Part shown: one piece after another, positions 34,405 to 43,943 of the stretch
Layout of the letters: each line of letters starts with the position of its first letter
Numbering within the stretch: the stretch's first letter is position 1
Source of the DNA: Cellulomonas sp. JZ18
GTDB taxonomy: Bacteria; Actinomycetota; Actinomycetes; Actinomycetales; Cellulomonadaceae
Reading direction: 5' to 3'
Length of the DNA: 64,000 nt
Assembly (NCBI RefSeq): GCF_009720485.1
Contig: NZ_CP045245.1
Coordinates: 1,302,001-1,366,000, forward strand
Program-made: the position numbers and the translations under genes
Notes under the pieces: generated by a model
The model's database searches: none
The model's input: the letters and a program-made list of their open reading frames with translations, nothing else
Told to the model about the DNA's origin: nothing

Positions 34405-35304
34405 GGAGCCGCCCACGGGTGCCGGGCGCGCCGCCGACCGCAGCTGCACCCGCTCACGCGTCGCGAGACCGGCGCCGATCGCGAGGCGCAGGGGCGCCTG
34501 CCACCAGTGGTGGTACCGCCGGTGCAGGTACTGGCGCGCGCTCGCGTGGTGCGCACGGATCATCGGCGCCGGCCGCTCGCGCCACGACGTGCCGCCCACG
34601 TGGGTGACCCGCACGTCCGGCACGTACAGGTTCTCCCAGCCGGCGCGCCCCAGCCGCTCGCCGAGGTCGACGTCCTCGAAGAACATGAAGTACGACTCGT
34701 CGAAGCCGCCCACCTGCTCGAACGCCTCGCGCCGCAGCACCAGGCACGCGCCCGACAGCCAACCCGCCTCGCGCAGGTAGCCGCCCACCGACTCCTGCCG
34801 GGCGTGGTAGGCGCGCGTCCACGGGTTGCCGGGCCAGACGCGCGCGAACACGGCGTGCCCGGCGCCCTGGCGCAGCGACGGCAGGGCGCGCGCGGACGGG
34901 TACATCGTGCCGTCGGTGTTGAGCAGCATCGGGCCGAGCGAGCCCGCGCGCGGCTGCTCGTCGCCCGCGTCGAGGAGCTGGTCGAGCGACCCCGGCGTCC
35001 ACTCCAGGTCGGAGTTCGCCACGACCAGCCACGGCGTCGTCGCACCGCGCGCGCCCGCGTTCGCGCCGGCGCCGTAGCCGACGTTGGCGCCGGGGACGAC
35101 GAGCCGTCCGCCGAACTCGTCGACGACGGCCTGCGCGACCGCGTGGTCGGTGCCGTTGTCGACGACGACGAGCTCGACGGGCTGCCGTGAGGCGGTCGCG
35201 AGCGTGCGGGCGAACGTGCGCAGCTCGTCCCCGGGGTGGAACACGACGCACACGACGCGGACGCGGGGCGTGGCCGGCCCGGGGGAGGGAGAGGGGGTGC
35301 TCAT
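34396..35304 (-). CDS. Glycosyltransferase family 2 (WbbL-like rhamnosyltransferase)
   Basis: A 302-residue GT-A enzyme: VRVVCVVFHPGDELRTF, VVVDNGTDHAVAQAV, NVGYGAGANAGARG, the VVANSDLEWTPG metal site, and GGFDESYFMFFEDVDLGERL, all as in WbbL-type transferases that add rhamnose to a polyprenyl-linked acceptor. The C-terminus is basic and aromatic (RQYLHRRYHHWWQAPLRL), suited to membrane contact. TAGGCT ends 9 bases before the ATG. Position near whiB and manB resembles that of wbbL in Mycobacterium, where the product adds rhamnose to the arabinogalactan linker. Here the acceptor is unknown. Its stop lies inside a 14-bp tandem repeat. Confidence 0.88.
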   Translation of the reverse strand: MSTPSPSPGPATPRVRVVCVVFHPGDELRTFARTLATASRQPVELVVVDNGTDHAVAQAVVDEFGGRLVVPGANVGYGAGANAGARGATTPWLVVANSDLEWTPGSLDQLLDAGDEQPRAGSLGPMLLNTDGTMYPSARALPSLRQGAGHAVFARVWPGNPWTRAYHARQESVGGYLREAGWLSGACLVLRREAFEQVGGFDESYFMFFEDVDLGERLGRAGWENLYVPDVRVTHVGGTSWRERPAPMIRAHHASARQYLHRRYHHWWQAPLRLAIGAGLATRERVQLRSAARPAPVGGSGH

Positions 35305-35316
35305 CGACGACCCAGC

Positions 35317-35853
35317 CTAGTGGCCGTCGTCGTACCCCGGGTCCACGTCCTCCGGTGCGCGTCCGAGCAGGTGCGCGACCTGCTCGACGACGACGTCGCG
35401 CACGAGGTCCGGCAGGTCGGTGGCGTCGTGCGCCCGCGCCTCGACGGGCCGGCGGTAGACGACGATGCGGTGGGGGAGCCCGGCGTCGGCGGGGAAGTAC
35501 CGCCCGAGCGGCACGCCGCCGTGCTCCCAGGGCGCCGGGTCGGACGGAGGGACGTCCTCGACGGCGAACTCGACGCCGTCGAGCTGCCGCGCCCACCGGC
35601 GCTCGAGGTCCTCGACGGCGTCGAGCACGAGGTCGTCGAACCGCTCCGCGCGTGTGCGGTAGCCGGGGCTGGTCATCGGCAGCACGGGTCCCCGCAGGCC
35701 GCGGCCCCGGCGGTCGCGCCGGCGCCCTGCGCCGACGCGCGGGACGGGCGCGGGCACGGCCGCGCCCCGGCGGGCGGGCAGCGCGCGGTCGGCGCCGCCG
35801 GACGGTCCCGGCACGGGCCCGGTCGCGGGTCGGTGAGGGCCGGCGGGGCTCAT
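35317..35853 (-). CDS. Metallopeptidase-family protein (zinicin-like) with degenerate active-site motif
   Basis: About 178 residues. After a Pro/Arg-rich start comes RRDRRGRGLRGPVLP, then TRAERFDDLVLDAVEDLERRW, VEFAVEDVPP, GRYFPADAGLPHRIVVYRRPVE, and a helix reading DVVVEQVAHLLG. In most members this last helix carries the zinc motif HExxH(G); here the first His is Val and the Glu/His pattern is EQVAH, so zinc binding of the classic kind is doubtful. The gene is divergent from DUF3499, as in Mycobacterium (Rv3259/Rv3258c region). ATG 35853 keeps the conserved RGRGLRGP block. Confidence 0.8.
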   Translation of the reverse strand: MSPAGPHRPATGPVPGPSGGADRALPARRGAAVPAPVPRVGAGRRRDRRGRGLRGPVLPMTSPGYRTRAERFDDLVLDAVEDLERRWARQLDGVEFAVEDVPPSDPAPWEHGGVPLGRYFPADAGLPHRIVVYRRPVEARAHDATDLPDLVRDVVVEQVAHLLGRAPEDVDPGYDDGH

Positions 35854-35961
35854 CCGGCCACTGTACGACGGGGGACCGCAGCGGCGGCGCCGTGCACGAC
35901 ACGACGCCGCAGCGGCGCGGGCGCACCTGCTCGGCGCGCGCCGCGCGGTACCGTCTGCACC

Positions 35962-36344
35962 GTGAGATCCGTCCGGCAGTGCTCGCGCACGGCGTGCCCG
36001 CACGCTGCGGTCGCGACGCTCACCTACGTGTACGCCGACTCCACGGCCGTGCTGGGCCCGCTCGCGCAGCTCGCGGAGCCGCACTCGTACGACCTGTGCG
36101 TCGAGCACGCGGAGCGGCTGACCGCCCCCGCGGCTGGGAGGTCGTCCGGCTGCTCCCCGACCTGGAGGCCGCGGCGCCGAGCCACGACGACCTGCTCGCG
36201 CTGGCCGACGCCGTGCGCGAGGCCGGGCGGCGCCGGGCACCCGAGCCCGCCCAGCCCCTGGCGCCCGTGCCCGCACCGGCGCCGCCCGCCGCCGACGGCC
36301 GCCGCCGCGGGCACCTGCGCGTGGTGCCGGGCGACGCGCCGTGA
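35962..36344 (+). CDS. DUF3499 protein, split by an apparent single-base frameshift
   Basis: The start VRSVRQCSRTACPHAAVATL continues to LCVEHAERLTAP. At the CCCCC run 36125-36129 the frame is lost. Adding one C gives RLTAPRGWEVVRLLPDLE and a full 127-residue protein ending VVPGDAP. The Cys/His pattern (QCSRTACPHAA...YDLCVEHAERL) looks like a small zinc-binding module. DUF3499 proteins are conserved across actinobacteria next to manB, as here; function is not established. TACCGT ends 7 bases before the GTG, indicating a leaderless mRNA. Its stop overlaps the following zinc-ribbon ORF (GTGA). Confidence 0.8.
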
Positions 36345-36604
36345 CGGGCCGCGGCCGCTCGCGCGGCACGCCGGCCGACGAGCCCCTCGGCTCGGTCACG
36401 CGTCCGCTCGTCGACGACTCCTCGGTGGTGCCCGCGTGCCACCGCTGCGGGTCGGCGGGGCTCACGCGCGTGCGGCTGGCGCTGCCCGACGGCCGGCCCG
36501 CCGTGTTCGCCTCGTGCGGCGCGTGCGAGAGCCGGGCCTGGTACGTCGTCGGCGGCGACGGCACGCCCCTGGGGCCGGACGGAACCCCGCGCGACGCCGT
36601 CTGA
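36341..36604 (+). CDS. Small zinc-ribbon protein
   Basis: An 87-residue protein with two CxxC pairs, CHRCGSAGL at about residues 33-36 and CGACES about 25 residues later, the layout of a zinc ribbon of about 40 residues. It has no other recognisable domain. It sits between DUF3499 (4-base overlap) and manB (55 bases downstream), so it is probably co-transcribed with DUF3499. Role unknown; a nucleic-acid or protein-binding adaptor is possible but unproven. Confidence 0.72.
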   Translation: MTGRGRSRGTPADEPLGSVTRPLVDDSSVVPACHRCGSAGLTRVRLALPDGRPAVFASCGACESRAWYVVGGDGTPLGPDGTPRDAV

Positions 36605-36659
36605 CCCGCCCGGTCGCTAGGGTGGGGGACCGATCCCGCCACCCACCGAAGGACCCTCC

Positions 36660-38111
36660 GTGCCGACACCCGTCGACCTCTCCGCGCTCATCAAGGCCTA
36701 CGACGTCCGGGGCACCTACCCGGACCAGCTGGACGGGGACGTCGCCCGCGCGATCGGCGCGGCGTTCGCCGACGTCGTGGTCCTGCCCGAGGCGCCGGCG
36801 GGGACACGGCCGCGGGCCGTGGTCGGCAACGACATGCGCCCGTCCGGGCCGGAGCTCGTCCGCGCGTTCGCCGAGGGTCTGACGACGCGGGGCGTCGACG
36901 TGCTGCTCATCGGCCTGTGCTCGACCGACGGCCTCTACCACGCGTCGGGCTCGCTGGGCGTGCCCGGGGCGATGTTCACCGCCAGCCACAACCCGGCGCA
37001 GTACAACGGCATCAAGCTGTGCCGCGCGGGTGCCCGGCCGGTGGGCCAGGACTCCGGCCTCGTGGACGTGCGCGAGCTCGCCGGCCGGTACCTCGCCGAG
37101 GGCGTCCCCGCCGCGGCGGACGGGGGCGCCGTGGACGAGCAGGACATGCTCGGCGCGTACGCGCGGTTCCTGCGCGGTCTCGTCGACCTGTCGGGCGTCC
37201 GACCGCTCAAGGTCGTCGTCGACGCCGGCAACGGCATGGGCGGTCACACGGTGCCCGCGGTCCTCGGCACGGCGGCCGGCCTGCCCGCGCTGCCGCTCGA
37301 GGTCGTCCCGCTCTACTTCGAGCTCGACGGCACGTTCCCCAACCACGAGGCGAACCCGCTCGAGCCGGAGAACCTGCGCGACCTGCAGGCCGCGGTCGTC
37401 GCGCACGGCGCGGACCTGGGCCTGGCGTTCGACGGCGACGCCGACCGGTGCTTCGTGGTCGACGAGAACGGCGACGCCGTCAGCCCGTCGGCGATCACGG
37501 CGCTCGTCGGGCTGCGGGAGGTCGAGCGCGAGCGCGCGGCCGGGCGCACCCCGACGGTGATCCACAACCTCATTACCTCCCGCGTCGTGCCCGACCTGCT
37601 CGAGGCCGCCGGTGCGCGCACCGTGCGCACGCGTGTGGGGCACTCGTTCATCAAGGCGCAGATGGCCGAGCACGACGCGGTCTTCGGCGGTGAGCACAGC
37701 GCCCACTACTACTTCCGGGACTTCTTCTTCGCCGACACCGGCATGCTCGCGGCGATGCACGTGCTCGCGGCGCTCGGCGGCCAGCCGCACCCGCTGTCGG
37801 CGCTCGCGGACCAGTACCAGCCGTACGTCGCGAGCGGCGAGATCAACTCGCGCGTGGACGACGTCGCGGCGGCTCGCGCACGCGTCGTGGAGGCGTACGT
37901 GACGCAGCAGGGCGGCGGCCCGGTGGACGTCGACGAGCTGGACGGCCTGACCGTCTCGCACTGGGGCGGGCACCCGCAGTGGTGGTTCAACCTGCGCGCG
38001 TCCAACACGGAGCCGCTCCTGCGGCTCAACGTCGAGGCGGCGGACGAGGACATCATGGAGAAGGTGCGCGACGACGTGCTCGCGCTCGTCCGCGAGGAGG
38101 AGGTCCGGTGA
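36660..38111 (+). CDS. manB: Phosphomannomutase / phosphoglucomutase
   Basis: Interconverts mannose-6-phosphate and mannose-1-phosphate, feeding GDP-mannose for mannan, lipoglycan and glycoprotein synthesis. The 483-residue alpha-D-phosphohexomutase shows LIKAYDVRGTYPDQL at the start, the phosphoserine site TASHNPAQYNGIK (Ser109), VVDAGNGMGG, the metal-binding loop LAFDGDADRCFVVD, GGEHSAHYYFRDFFFAD for sugar binding, and RASNTEPLLRLNVEA for phosphate binding. GTG start with GAAGGA 6 bases upstream. Its stop overlaps the next GTG (GTGA). Sequence alone cannot separate mannose from glucose preference, but context favours ManB. Confidence 0.93.
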   Translation: MPTPVDLSALIKAYDVRGTYPDQLDGDVARAIGAAFADVVVLPEAPAGTRPRAVVGNDMRPSGPELVRAFAEGLTTRGVDVLLIGLCSTDGLYHASGSLGVPGAMFTASHNPAQYNGIKLCRAGARPVGQDSGLVDVRELAGRYLAEGVPAAADGGAVDEQDMLGAYARFLRGLVDLSGVRPLKVVVDAGNGMGGHTVPAVLGTAAGLPALPLEVVPLYFELDGTFPNHEANPLEPENLRDLQAAVVAHGADLGLAFDGDADRCFVVDENGDAVSPSAITALVGLREVERERAAGRTPTVIHNLITSRVVPDLLEAAGARTVRTRVGHSFIKAQMAEHDAVFGGEHSAHYYFRDFFFADTGMLAAMHVLAALGGQPHPLSALADQYQPYVASGEINSRVDDVAAARARVVEAYVTQQGGGPVDVDELDGLTVSHWGGHPQWWFNLRASNTEPLLRLNVEAADEDIMEKVRDDVLALVREEEVR

Positions 38112-38323
38112 GCGGGGACCGTCAGGACGAGGAGGCCGCGACCACGCTGGAGCCCTGGGCCCGGGCCCTGCTGCGCTGCCCCGTCACGGGCGCCGAGCTC
38201 GTCGACGGCACGGACGCGGACGGTCGGCCGGTCCTCGTGAGCCAGGACGCCGAGCGGCCGCTGGTCTACCCGGTGCGGGACGGGATCCCGGTGCTGCTCG
38301 CGGACGAGGCGCGCCCCGCCTGA
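38108..38323 (+). CDS. Trm112-like zinc-binding small protein
   Basis: A 71-residue protein: LEPWARALLRCPVTGAELVD, then VYPVRDGIPVLLADEARP, the Trm112p/UPF0434 pattern. In this family a compact beta domain acts as a partner or chaperone of methyltransferases. Only one Cys (RCPVTG) is seen, so a full zinc site is unlikely. Coupled to manB by a 4-base overlap, as in other actinobacteria. Specific partner unknown. Confidence 0.82.
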   Translation: MSGDRQDEEAATTLEPWARALLRCPVTGAELVDGTDADGRPVLVSQDAERPLVYPVRDGIPVLLADEARPA

Positions 38324-38348
38324 CCGGTACGCGTCGGCCGCCGTGCCC

Positions 38349-38373
38349 GGGCCGCCCCGGCCGGGGTCGGCCC
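38349..38373. terminator. Candidate hairpin between convergent genes
   Basis: GGGCCG (38349-38354) pairs with CGGCCC (38368-38373), and CCCC (38355-38358) with GGGG (38363-38366), with a bulged T and a GGCC loop. It lies in the 99-base gap between convergent genes ending at 38323 (+) and 38423 (-). No T-tract; moderate support. Confidence 0.4.
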
Positions 38374-38422
38374 GCTCGTCGACGCCGCGCGGTCGCCGGC
38401 CGACGCCCGCCGGGTGGACGGC

Positions 38423-39274
38423 TCAGGCCGCGGGGTCCGGCACGCCGTGGGGGAGCCGGCGCAGGAGCCGCGCCTCCTCCTCCACCCGGCGCACGCGCTC
38501 GAGCTCGACGTCCGTCTCCCGGCGCCGGCGCTCGGCGAGCACGGCCGCGAGGAAGGCCTCGGGGTGCGTGCCGGGCGGGGGCGGCGGGCTGACGTACGTC
38601 GCCAGCTCGGCCGACAGGCGCGTGCCGAGCTCGACGCGCGACGCCGGGTGCAGGCGGTCGGCGCGGGCGAGGAACTGGCGGACGGCGAGCGCGAGCCCGT
38701 CGGGCAGGCGCACGACGTCGGCGTGCGCAGCCCAGCCCGCCAGCGGCAGCGGCATCTCCACCGGCCGGCGCACGGGCGCGGGCGTGCGCACACGCGCGGC
38801 GTGCGTGCCCGCGAGGACGTCGCCGATGCGCTTGCCGGTCGGGTGGACCAGCGCGACGAGCAGCGCGACCGAGCCGAGCGTGCCCCACAGCTCGAGCACG
38901 CCCGTCAGCGCGCGCACGAACGCGTGCCGGAACGTGATCGGTCCGCCGTCGTCCCGCACGATGCGCACGCCCGCGATGAGCTTGCCGAGCGAGCGTCCGC
39001 GGCTGAGGGTCTCCACCGTCGTCGGCAGGACCAGCACGACGGCCACGAGGGACACGACCGACAGGATGCGTCCCGTGTGCTCGTCGAGGGGGAGCTGCAC
39101 CTGACCGAGCACGAAGTCGACGACGATCGCGGCCACGAGCAGCGCCAGCACGTCGAGCAGGGCCGCGAGCAGCCGGGACGCGACCGACGCGGGCCGCGTG
39201 TCGAGCCGCACGCCCTCGCCGATGACGACGCCGTCCGCCGGTCCGCCGTGCTGCCACCCCGTCACCGTGCTCAC
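38423..39274 (-). CDS. RDD-family membrane protein
   Basis: A 283-residue protein with the RDD membrane domain: VRLDTRPASVASRLLAALLD at the start (an Arg/Asp-bearing first helix), LSVVSLVAVVLVLPTTVETLS, then GRSLGKLIAGVRIV, the family hallmark, and LWGTLGSVALLVALVHPTGKRIGDVLAGT. After about residue 170 comes a cytoplasmic, Arg-rich alpha-helical tail (LAERRRRETDVELERVRRVEEE). The GTG start has TAGTCT 6 bases upstream, indicating a leaderless mRNA. Divergent from the SpoIIM-like gene, and part of the conserved RDD/SpoIIM/DUF58/MoxR neighbourhood. Transport function is often proposed but unproven. Confidence 0.85.
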   Translation of the reverse strand: MSTVTGWQHGGPADGVVIGEGVRLDTRPASVASRLLAALLDVLALLVAAIVVDFVLGQVQLPLDEHTGRILSVVSLVAVVLVLPTTVETLSRGRSLGKLIAGVRIVRDDGGPITFRHAFVRALTGVLELWGTLGSVALLVALVHPTGKRIGDVLAGTHAARVRTPAPVRRPVEMPLPLAGWAAHADVVRLPDGLALAVRQFLARADRLHPASRVELGTRLSAELATYVSPPPPPGTHPEAFLAAVLAERRRRETDVELERVRRVEEEARLLRRLPHGVPDPAA

Positions 39275-39321
39275 CTGGGCAGACTAGCCGTGACGCGCCG
39301 TGCGGATGGCAGGCTGTGCCC

Positions 39322-40311
39322 GTGGACCTCGACGCGTACACCCGGGCACGCACGCCGCTGTGGAGCCGGCTCGACGCGCTGGTGCGGGAGCGGCGTCTGG
39401 ACGGGGCGCAGACGGACGAGCTCGTGCGGCTCTACCAGTCGACCGCGACCGACCTGTCCGCCGTGCGCTCGGCGGCCCCGGACCCCGAGACGCTGTCCCG
39501 CCTGTCGCAGCTGCTGGGACGCGCGCGGGGGCGGCTCGCGGGCACGCACGCGCCGGCGTGGACGGACGTCGCGCGCTTCGTCGTCGTCGCCGTCCCGGCC
39601 GCGCTGTACCGGATCCGGTGGTGGACGGTCGCCGTCATGGCGGCCTTCCTCGTCGTGGGCGTCGCCACCGGCACCCTCGTCGCGCTGGACCCCGACGCGC
39701 GGGCGCTCATGGGGACGCCCGAGTCGCAGCGCCAGTACGTCGAGGAGCAGTTCGCCGAGTACTACGACCCGGGCGCCGGCTTCGCCACCATGGTGTGGAC
39801 CAACAACGCCTTCATCGCGGCGATCTGCGTGGGCACCGGGATCACCGGGGTGCTGCCCGTGTACGTGCTGGTGAACAACGCCGTGAACGTGGGCGCCGCG
39901 GGCGGGCTCATGGCCGCCCACGGCCGCCTGGACGTGTTCCTGCAGCTCATCTCCCCGCACGGCCTGCTCGAGCTCACGGCGATCTTCGTCGCCGGCGCGG
40001 CGGGGCTGCGGCTGTTCTGGACGCTGGTGGACCCCGGGCCGCGACCCCGCGGGCGCGCGCTCGCGCAGGAGGGGCGCGCCCTGTTCACCGTGGCGCTCGG
40101 CCTCGTGGGCGTGCTCGCGGTCTCCGGTCTGGTCGAGGGCTTCGTCACCGGGTCGGACCTGCCGTGGCCGGTCAAGGTCGCCGTCGGCGTCGTCGTGCTC
40201 GCCGCGTTCTGGGCATGGACGCTCGTGCCCGGCCGGCGCGCCGTCCTGGCCGGGGAGACCGGCGACCTCGCCGCCGACCGGGGCGGGTACGCCGTCGCGA
40301 CCGCGGGCTGA
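39322..40311 (+). CDS. Stage II sporulation protein M-like membrane protein
   Basis: About 329 residues of the SpoIIM/DUF95 type. A helical N-terminus ([20 protein letters not shown]...[19 protein letters not shown]) is followed by five or six hydrophobic helices with the characteristic [21 protein letters not shown] and [21 protein letters not shown]. In spore formers SpoIIM works in peptidoglycan remodelling with SpoIID/P; here no such partners are visible and the gene belongs to the MoxR-type cluster instead. GTG 39322 is preferred over 39316 because of better spacing to a GGCAGG element. Confidence 0.85.
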   Translation: MDLDAYTRARTPLWSRLDALVRERRLDGAQTDELVRLYQSTATDLSAVRSAAPDPETLSRLSQLLGRARGRLAGTHAPAWTDVARFVVVAVPAALYRIRWWTVAVMAAFLVVGVATGTLVALDPDARALMGTPESQRQYVEEQFAEYYDPGAGFATMVWTNNAFIAAICVGTGITGVLPVYVLVNNAVNVGAAGGLMAAHGRLDVFLQLISPHGLLELTAIFVAGAAGLRLFWTLVDPGPRPRGRALAQEGRALFTVALGLVGVLAVSGLVEGFVTGSDLPWPVKVAVGVVVLAAFWAWTLVPGRRAVLAGETGDLAADRGGYAVATAG

Positions 40312-40339
40312 CCCGTACCGCCGCCCGCTGCCCGCCGCG

Positions 40340-40357
40340 CCCGGCACGTGTGCCGGG
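40340..40357. terminator. Weak hairpin candidate between convergent genes
   Basis: CCCGGCAC (40340-40347) and GTGCCGGG (40350-40357) form an 8-bp palindromic element with only two bases between the arms, in the 70-base gap between genes ending at 40311 (+) and 40382 (-). The tiny loop makes termination less certain; a binding site is an alternative. Confidence 0.35.
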
Positions 40358-40381
40358 GCGCCGGAGCCGGGCCCGGGCGGG

Positions 40382-41698
40382 TCAGAGGCGGCCCGCCGCC
40401 TTGAGCGCCAGGTACGTGTCCGCGAGGCGTGGTGCCAGGTCGTCCGGCAACGCCTCGACCACCTCGACACCGCGCTGGCGCAGGCGCGCGGCGACGGCGG
40501 CGCGCTCCAGGCCCGCCCGCTCCGCCGCGGCGGCGTCGAAGACCTCCTCCGCCGTGCCGCGCGCGGAGCGCAGGTCCTCGAGCTCCGGGTCGGCCACGGA
40601 CGCGAGCACGACGAGGTGCCGCCGGGTCAGCCGCCCGACGACCTCGAGCAGGCCCTGCTCGACGGCGGCCGGGTCGAGCGACGTCAGCAGCACGACGAGC
40701 GCGCGCCGGCTGAGCCGCGACCGCACCTGCGCCACGAGCCCCGGCCAGTCGGTCTCCACCAGCTCCGGCTGGATCCCGGTGAGGGCCTCCGCGAGGGCGG
40801 GCAGGACCCGGCTCTGGTGGGTGTCCACCGCGCGGGCGCGCACGCGGCGGTCGTACGCGAGCAGCTCGACGCGGTCGCCCGCGTGCGCGGCGAGCGCGCC
40901 GAGCAGCAGCGCGGCCTCGACGCTCGCCTCCAGTCGGGTCGCGTCGAGGATGCGCGCGGCGCTGGTCCGAGCGGTGTCGACGACGAGGAGCACGTGCCGG
41001 TCGCGCTCGGGCCGCCAGGTGCGGACCACGACCTCCTGGCGTCGCGCGGTCGCACGCCAGTCGATCGAGCGGACGTCGTCGCCGTCGACGTACTCGCGCA
41101 GCGAGTCGAACTCGGTGCCCGCGCCGCGCACCTGCACGGCCGCGCGCCCGTCGAGCTCGCGCAGCCGCGCGAGGCGGGAGGGCAGGTGGCGGCGGGACGC
41201 GAACTCGGGCAGCACGCGCAGGCGCGCGGGCACCGCGAGCGAGACCTGACGCCCGGCGAGCCCCAGCGGACCGACCGTGCGCAGGGTGACCCGGTCGGCG
41301 ACGAGGTCGCCGCGGCGGGTCGGCCGCAGCGGCGTGCGCACCGTGCGGGCCTCGCCGACCGGGACGTCGACCTGGTGCCGGGGCGTGCGCGCGCCGGTCG
41401 GCGCGTCACCGTCGGGCAGCGCCGACGGCGGCCACGCGTCGCGCACGAGACCGCGCAGCGTGCGCCCGCCCACGTTGCGCAGCGTGACGGCCGACGCCGT
41501 GGGCTGGCCGAGCCGCACCGAGCGCGGCACGTCGCGGGAGAGCGCGACGTCGCGCGGGGACGCCGCGAGTGCGACGTCGACGGCGCACAGCACCACGACG
41601 ACGAGGGCCCACGCGAGCACGGTGACGGGCGCCGGGAGCACCGCGACGGGCACGAGCCCGAGGAGGGCGACCAGGACGGCGCGGGACGTGATCGCCAC
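40382..41698 (-). CDS. DUF58 protein (MoxR-associated, VWA-like)
   Basis: A 438-residue protein. Two N-terminal hydrophobic helices ([33 protein letters not shown]) anchor it. The extended middle has beta-rich segments, then the DUF58 signature [29 protein letters not shown] at about residues 195-225. A VWA-like part follows with [15 protein letters not shown] and [18 protein letters not shown]58 proteins pair with MoxR AAA+ ATPases in chaperone-like assembly or activation of membrane complexes. Lies 3 bases after the MoxR stop; transcribed together. Confidence 0.88.
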   Translation of the reverse strand: MAITSRAVLVALLGLVPVAVLPAPVTVLAWALVVVVLCAVDVALAASPRDVALSRDVPRSVRLGQPTASAVTLRNVGGRTLRGLVRDAWPPSALPDGDAPTGARTPRHQVDVPVGEARTVRTPLRPTRRGDLVADRVTLRTVGPLGLAGRQVSLAVPARLRVLPEFASRRHLPSRLARLRELDGRAAVQVRGAGTEFDSLREYVDGDDVRSIDWRATARRQEVVVRTWRPERDRHVLLVVDTARTSAARILDATRLEASVEAALLLGALAAHAGDRVELLAYDRRVRARAVDTHQSRVLPALAEALTGIQPELVETDWPGLVAQVRSRLSRRALVVLLTSLDPAAVEQGLLEVVGRLTRRHLVVLASVADPELEDLRSARGTAEEVFDAAAAERAGLERAAVAARLRQRGVEVVEALPDDLAPRLADTYLALKAAGRL

Positions 41699-41701
41699 GG
41701 C

Positions 41702-42736
41702 TCAGCGGGGGACGGGGACCGAGGCGAGCACCGTGTCGAGCACGGACTCGGTCGTGACGCCCTCGATCTCGGCCTCGGGACGCAGCTGCACGCGGTGCCG
41801 CAGGGTGGGGTGCGCGAGGGCCTGCACGTCGTCGGGCGTGACGTACCCGCGCCCGGACAGCCAGGCCCAGGCGCGCGAGGTCGCGAGCAGGGCCGTCGCC
41901 CCGCGGGGCGAGACGCCGAGCGCGAGCGAGGGCGACGTGCGCGTGCCGCGGCACACGTCGACGACGTAGCCGAGCACCTCCGGCGCGACCTGCACCTGCG
42001 CGACCTCGGCGCGGGCACGGCCGAGCTCGCCCGCGCCGGCGACGGCGCGCACGCCCGCCGCCGCCAGGTCCCGCGGGTCGAAGCCGGCGGCGTGCCGTGC
42101 GAGCACCTCGACCTCGTCCGCCCGCTCGGGCAGCGGGAGCGTCAGCTTGAGCAGGAAGCGGTCGAGCTGCGCCTCGGGCAGCGGGTAGGTGCCCTCGTAC
42201 TCGACCGGGTTCTGCGTCGCGACGACGACGAACGGGTCGGGCAGCGGCCGCGGCACGCCGTCGACCGAGACCTGCCGCTCCTCCATCGCCTCGAGCAGGG
42301 AGGCCTGCGTCTTCGGGGGCGTGCGGTTGATCTCGTCCGCGAGCAGCAGGTTCGTGAAGACGGGGCCCTCGCGGAACGAGAACTCCGCGGTGCGCGCGTC
42401 GTACACGAGCGACCCCGTGACGTCGCCCGGCATGAGGTCGGGCGTGAACTGCACGCGCTTGGTGCCGAGCGACAGCGCGCCGGACAGGCTCCGCACGAGC
42501 AGCGTCTTCGCGACGCCCGGCACCCCCTCGAGGAGGACGTGCCCCCGGCACAGGAGCGCGATGATCAGGCCCGTGACGGCGGCGTCCTGCCCGACGACGG
42601 CCTTGCCGACCTCGGTGCGGACGGCGGCGAGGGCGGCCCGCAGGTCGGCGGTCGGCGTCGGTGGGACGGGCCCCGGCTCGTGCGTCGCGACGGGCTGCGG
42701 CGCGGGCGCCGGCGGGAACGGCGTCTGGTCGGTCAC
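41702..42736 (-). CDS. MoxR-family AAA+ ATPase
   Basis: A 344-residue AAA+ ATPase. Walker A GVPGVAKT is at about residues 71-78, Walker B LLADEINR about 65 residues later, then [21 protein letters not shown], and the sensor region [27 protein letters not shown], all MoxR landmarks. It should use ATP to remodel or activate partners, with the neighbouring DUF58 as likely cofactor. The GTG overlaps the DUF4350 stop (GTGA). Pro-rich N-terminal 30 residues are disordered. Substrate unknown. Confidence 0.93.
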   Translation of the reverse strand: MTDQTPFPPAPAPQPVATHEPGPVPPTPTADLRAALAAVRTEVGKAVVGQDAAVTGLIIALLCRGHVLLEGVPGVAKTLLVRSLSGALSLGTKRVQFTPDLMPGDVTGSLVYDARTAEFSFREGPVFTNLLLADEINRTPPKTQASLLEAMEERQVSVDGVPRPLPDPFVVVATQNPVEYEGTYPLPEAQLDRFLLKLTLPLPERADEVEVLARHAAGFDPRDLAAAGVRAVAGAGELGRARAEVAQVQVAPEVLGYVVDVCRGTRTSPSLALGVSPRGATALLATSRAWAWLSGRGYVTPDDVQALAHPTLRHRVQLRPEAEIEGVTTESVLDTVLASVPVPR

Positions 42737-43943
42737 GGTCGGTGAACCTCGCTCTCCAGGTGGTGCAGGTCGTGGGCGAGCCGCAGCAGGCCCGCGTCGT
42801 CGGTGGGGGCGGTCCGTACAGCAGCTGCTCGACGTCGCGGCTCGCCCTGCCGGTGGCGCGTGCGAGGGCGTCCACGAGGGCCGGTGCGGGCGCCGAGCGG
42901 GGGAGCCCGAGGCGCTGCGCGGCGCGGGTCGCCGTGCCGGCGCGCAGCGCCGCCGCCGCGTGCCCGTGCGCGCGGCCGCGCCGGTAGAGCCGGCCACGGC
43001 CGCGCGTGGTCTCGGCTGCGCGGACGACCACGGGCAGCTGCTCGGCGACCACCGGCCCGAGCCGGCGACCGCGCCACAGGACGACCACGGCCAGCACGAG
43101 CAGGAGCCACAGGGCCACCGGACGCACCCACGGGACGAGGTCCGTGAGCGACGCGCCGGCGTCCTCGGGCGGCGCGGCCGTCCCGAGGTCGTCGTAGCTC
43201 GGCACGTACCACACGAGGTGCTCGTGGCGACCGAGCGCGCGCAGCGCGAGGGCGGCGTTCCCCTCCTGCGCGACGGCGTCGTTCGTCAGCGGCGTGAGGT
43301 CGGTCAGCGCGGTCACGCGCCGCCCGTCCTGCTCGAGCACGACGTACGCGCCCTCGGTGGCGGGTCCACCGGCGGGCGGGAAGCAGACCGTGGCCGTGCC
43401 GGACAGGTCCTCGACGGAGCCGCTGAGGGTGGCCGTGCCCGCGGCGAGCGCGTCCGGGTCGTCGCACGACGCGGTCCGGACGCCGCGTGCGGAGACGTCG
43501 CCGCCCGTCGCCAGGCCCGGTGCGACCGAGGACAGCGCCCACTCGGCGTCGACCAGGACGAGGTCGTTGTCGAGCGCCGCGACGCGGTCGACCTGCTCCG
43601 GCAGCAGGAGCGCGTCGCCCACCAGGAGGACCGTGCCGCCGCGTGCGGCGGCGGACTCCGCGTCGGCGGTCGTGCGCACGTAGCTGATCTCGACCCCGCG
43701 GCGCTCGAGCACGCGGGCGAGCGCGTGGGAGCCGGCCGCGCCGGTGTTGTCCGGTGCACCGGCGGTCGTGCTGGAGTGGGGCGCGGGCAGCAGGAGCACG
43801 AGGACCCCGAGCGCGACGACCGCCGCGACCGCGAGCCACGGTCGCAGCCGCCGCCAGCGGCCGGCCGTGCGCGTCCGCCCGGTCGTGCCGTCGCCGAGCA
43901 CCTCCCCGGGACGCAGCGCCGGGCCGGCGACGGGGGCGCTCAC
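42733..43943 (-). CDS. DUF4350 membrane protein, split by an apparent frameshift near its C-terminus
   Basis: The N-terminus has one helix ([19 protein letters not shown]), then an extracytoplasmic domain ([22 protein letters not shown], the DUF4350 start; [23 protein letters not shown]), a second helix ([24 protein letters not shown]) and a cytoplasmic tail. At the GGGGG run 42805-42809 (CCCCC on the coding strand) the frame is lost. Adding one base gives [20 protein letters not shown] and a stop at 42733 that overlaps the MoxR start. Restored length is about 403. As written, the last residues would be scrambled and the protein would run over the next gene. Cluster function is unknown. Confidence 0.82.
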
